DNA of 5,398 bases from Geobacter sp. (lineage in GTDB: Bacteria; Desulfobacterota; Desulfuromonadia; Geobacterales; DSM-12255): the NCBI GenBank assembly GCA_012026855.1, contig VEOV01000093.1:1-5398 (forward strand), read 5' to 3'. Below, piece after piece: positions 5,354 through 5,398 of this stretch. Position 1 is the first letter of the stretch. Each line of letters starts with the position of its first letter. The position numbers and the translations under genes were made by a program. The notes under the pieces are model-generated. The model did no database searches. It was not told the DNA's origin and was given only the letters and a program-made list of their open reading frames with translations.

Positions 5354-5398
5354 CAGTCTCTTATACACATCAGACGCTGCCGACGATCATACGCGTGA
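5354..5398 (+). other. Nextera/Tn5 sequencing-adapter contamination at contig end
   Basis: Positions 5354-5372 match the reverse complement of the Tn5 mosaic end (CTGTCTCTTATACACATCT) at 17 of 19 bases. Positions 5373-5386 match the Nextera read-1 tail GACGCTGCCGACGA exactly. The next 8 bases (TCATACGC) sit where the i5 index belongs, and GTGA then resembles the start of the P5 sequence (GTGT...). The mismatches I can place all read A where T is expected (5355, 5372, 5398, and probably one in the index). This is library sequence, not genome. The host sequence ends at about 5353-5355. Confidence 0.95.

Noticed and set aside
5356..5370. Apparent N-terminus MCIRD of the beta subunit
   Set aside because: These codons are the Tn5 mosaic end, not genome; the gene is simply cut at the contig edge.
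1..5398. CRISPR array, rRNA, riboswitch or insertion sequence
   Set aside because: I saw no regularly spaced repeats, conserved rRNA or riboswitch sequence, or transposase motifs on either strand.

Overview
The window is a bacterial contig end, about 5.4 kb long, with every gene I can support on the minus strand. Transcription therefore runs from high to low coordinates. The G+C-rich right half fits an anaerobic, Geobacter-like member of the Desulfuromonadota (inference). It carries two subunits of a 2-oxoacid:ferredoxin oxidoreductase and a periplasmic retropepsin-like protease with a DUF4124-like N-terminus. No marker gene here settles the taxonomy.

Right part (about 3184-5353, G+C rich: 42 of 60 bases in 3421-3480). 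The 5'-truncated beta (TPP-binding) subunit of a KorB/VorB-type oxidoreductase comes first. The gamma subunit follows after 11 bp, with its ribosome binding site overlapping the beta stop codon, so the pair is an operon tail. The alpha and ferredoxin-like subunits would lie beyond the contig end. A hairpin closes the operon. A good sigma70-type promoter then drives the aspartic protease gene. The last ~45 bases (5354-5398) are not genomic. They match the Nextera/Tn5 mosaic end and read-1 adapter, so the apparent 'MCIRD' start of the beta subunit is an artefact.

Middle part (about 187-3183, clearly A+T richer: 24 of 60 G+C in 2401-2460). Three same-strand genes with no housekeeping role lie here: a membrane-anchored coiled-coil protein of unknown function, a secreted cysteine-rich LprI/DUF1311-type lysozyme-inhibitor-like protein, and a lipoprotein with an M23 (LytM-like) fold that has lost nearly all its catalytic residues. 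The composition break and the cargo suggest an acquired accessory segment with a cell-envelope or peptidoglycan theme. I see no integrase, transposase or CRISPR. Two weakly similar sequence blocks lie near its edges.

Left part (1-186). A complete tRNA-Cys(GCA) has a near-consensus promoter and a strong 12-bp hairpin terminator.

The most interesting biology is the pairing of a catalytically dead M23 lipoprotein with an LprI-like protein in one A+T-rich segment. The most certain unusual observation is the adapter contamination at the right end.
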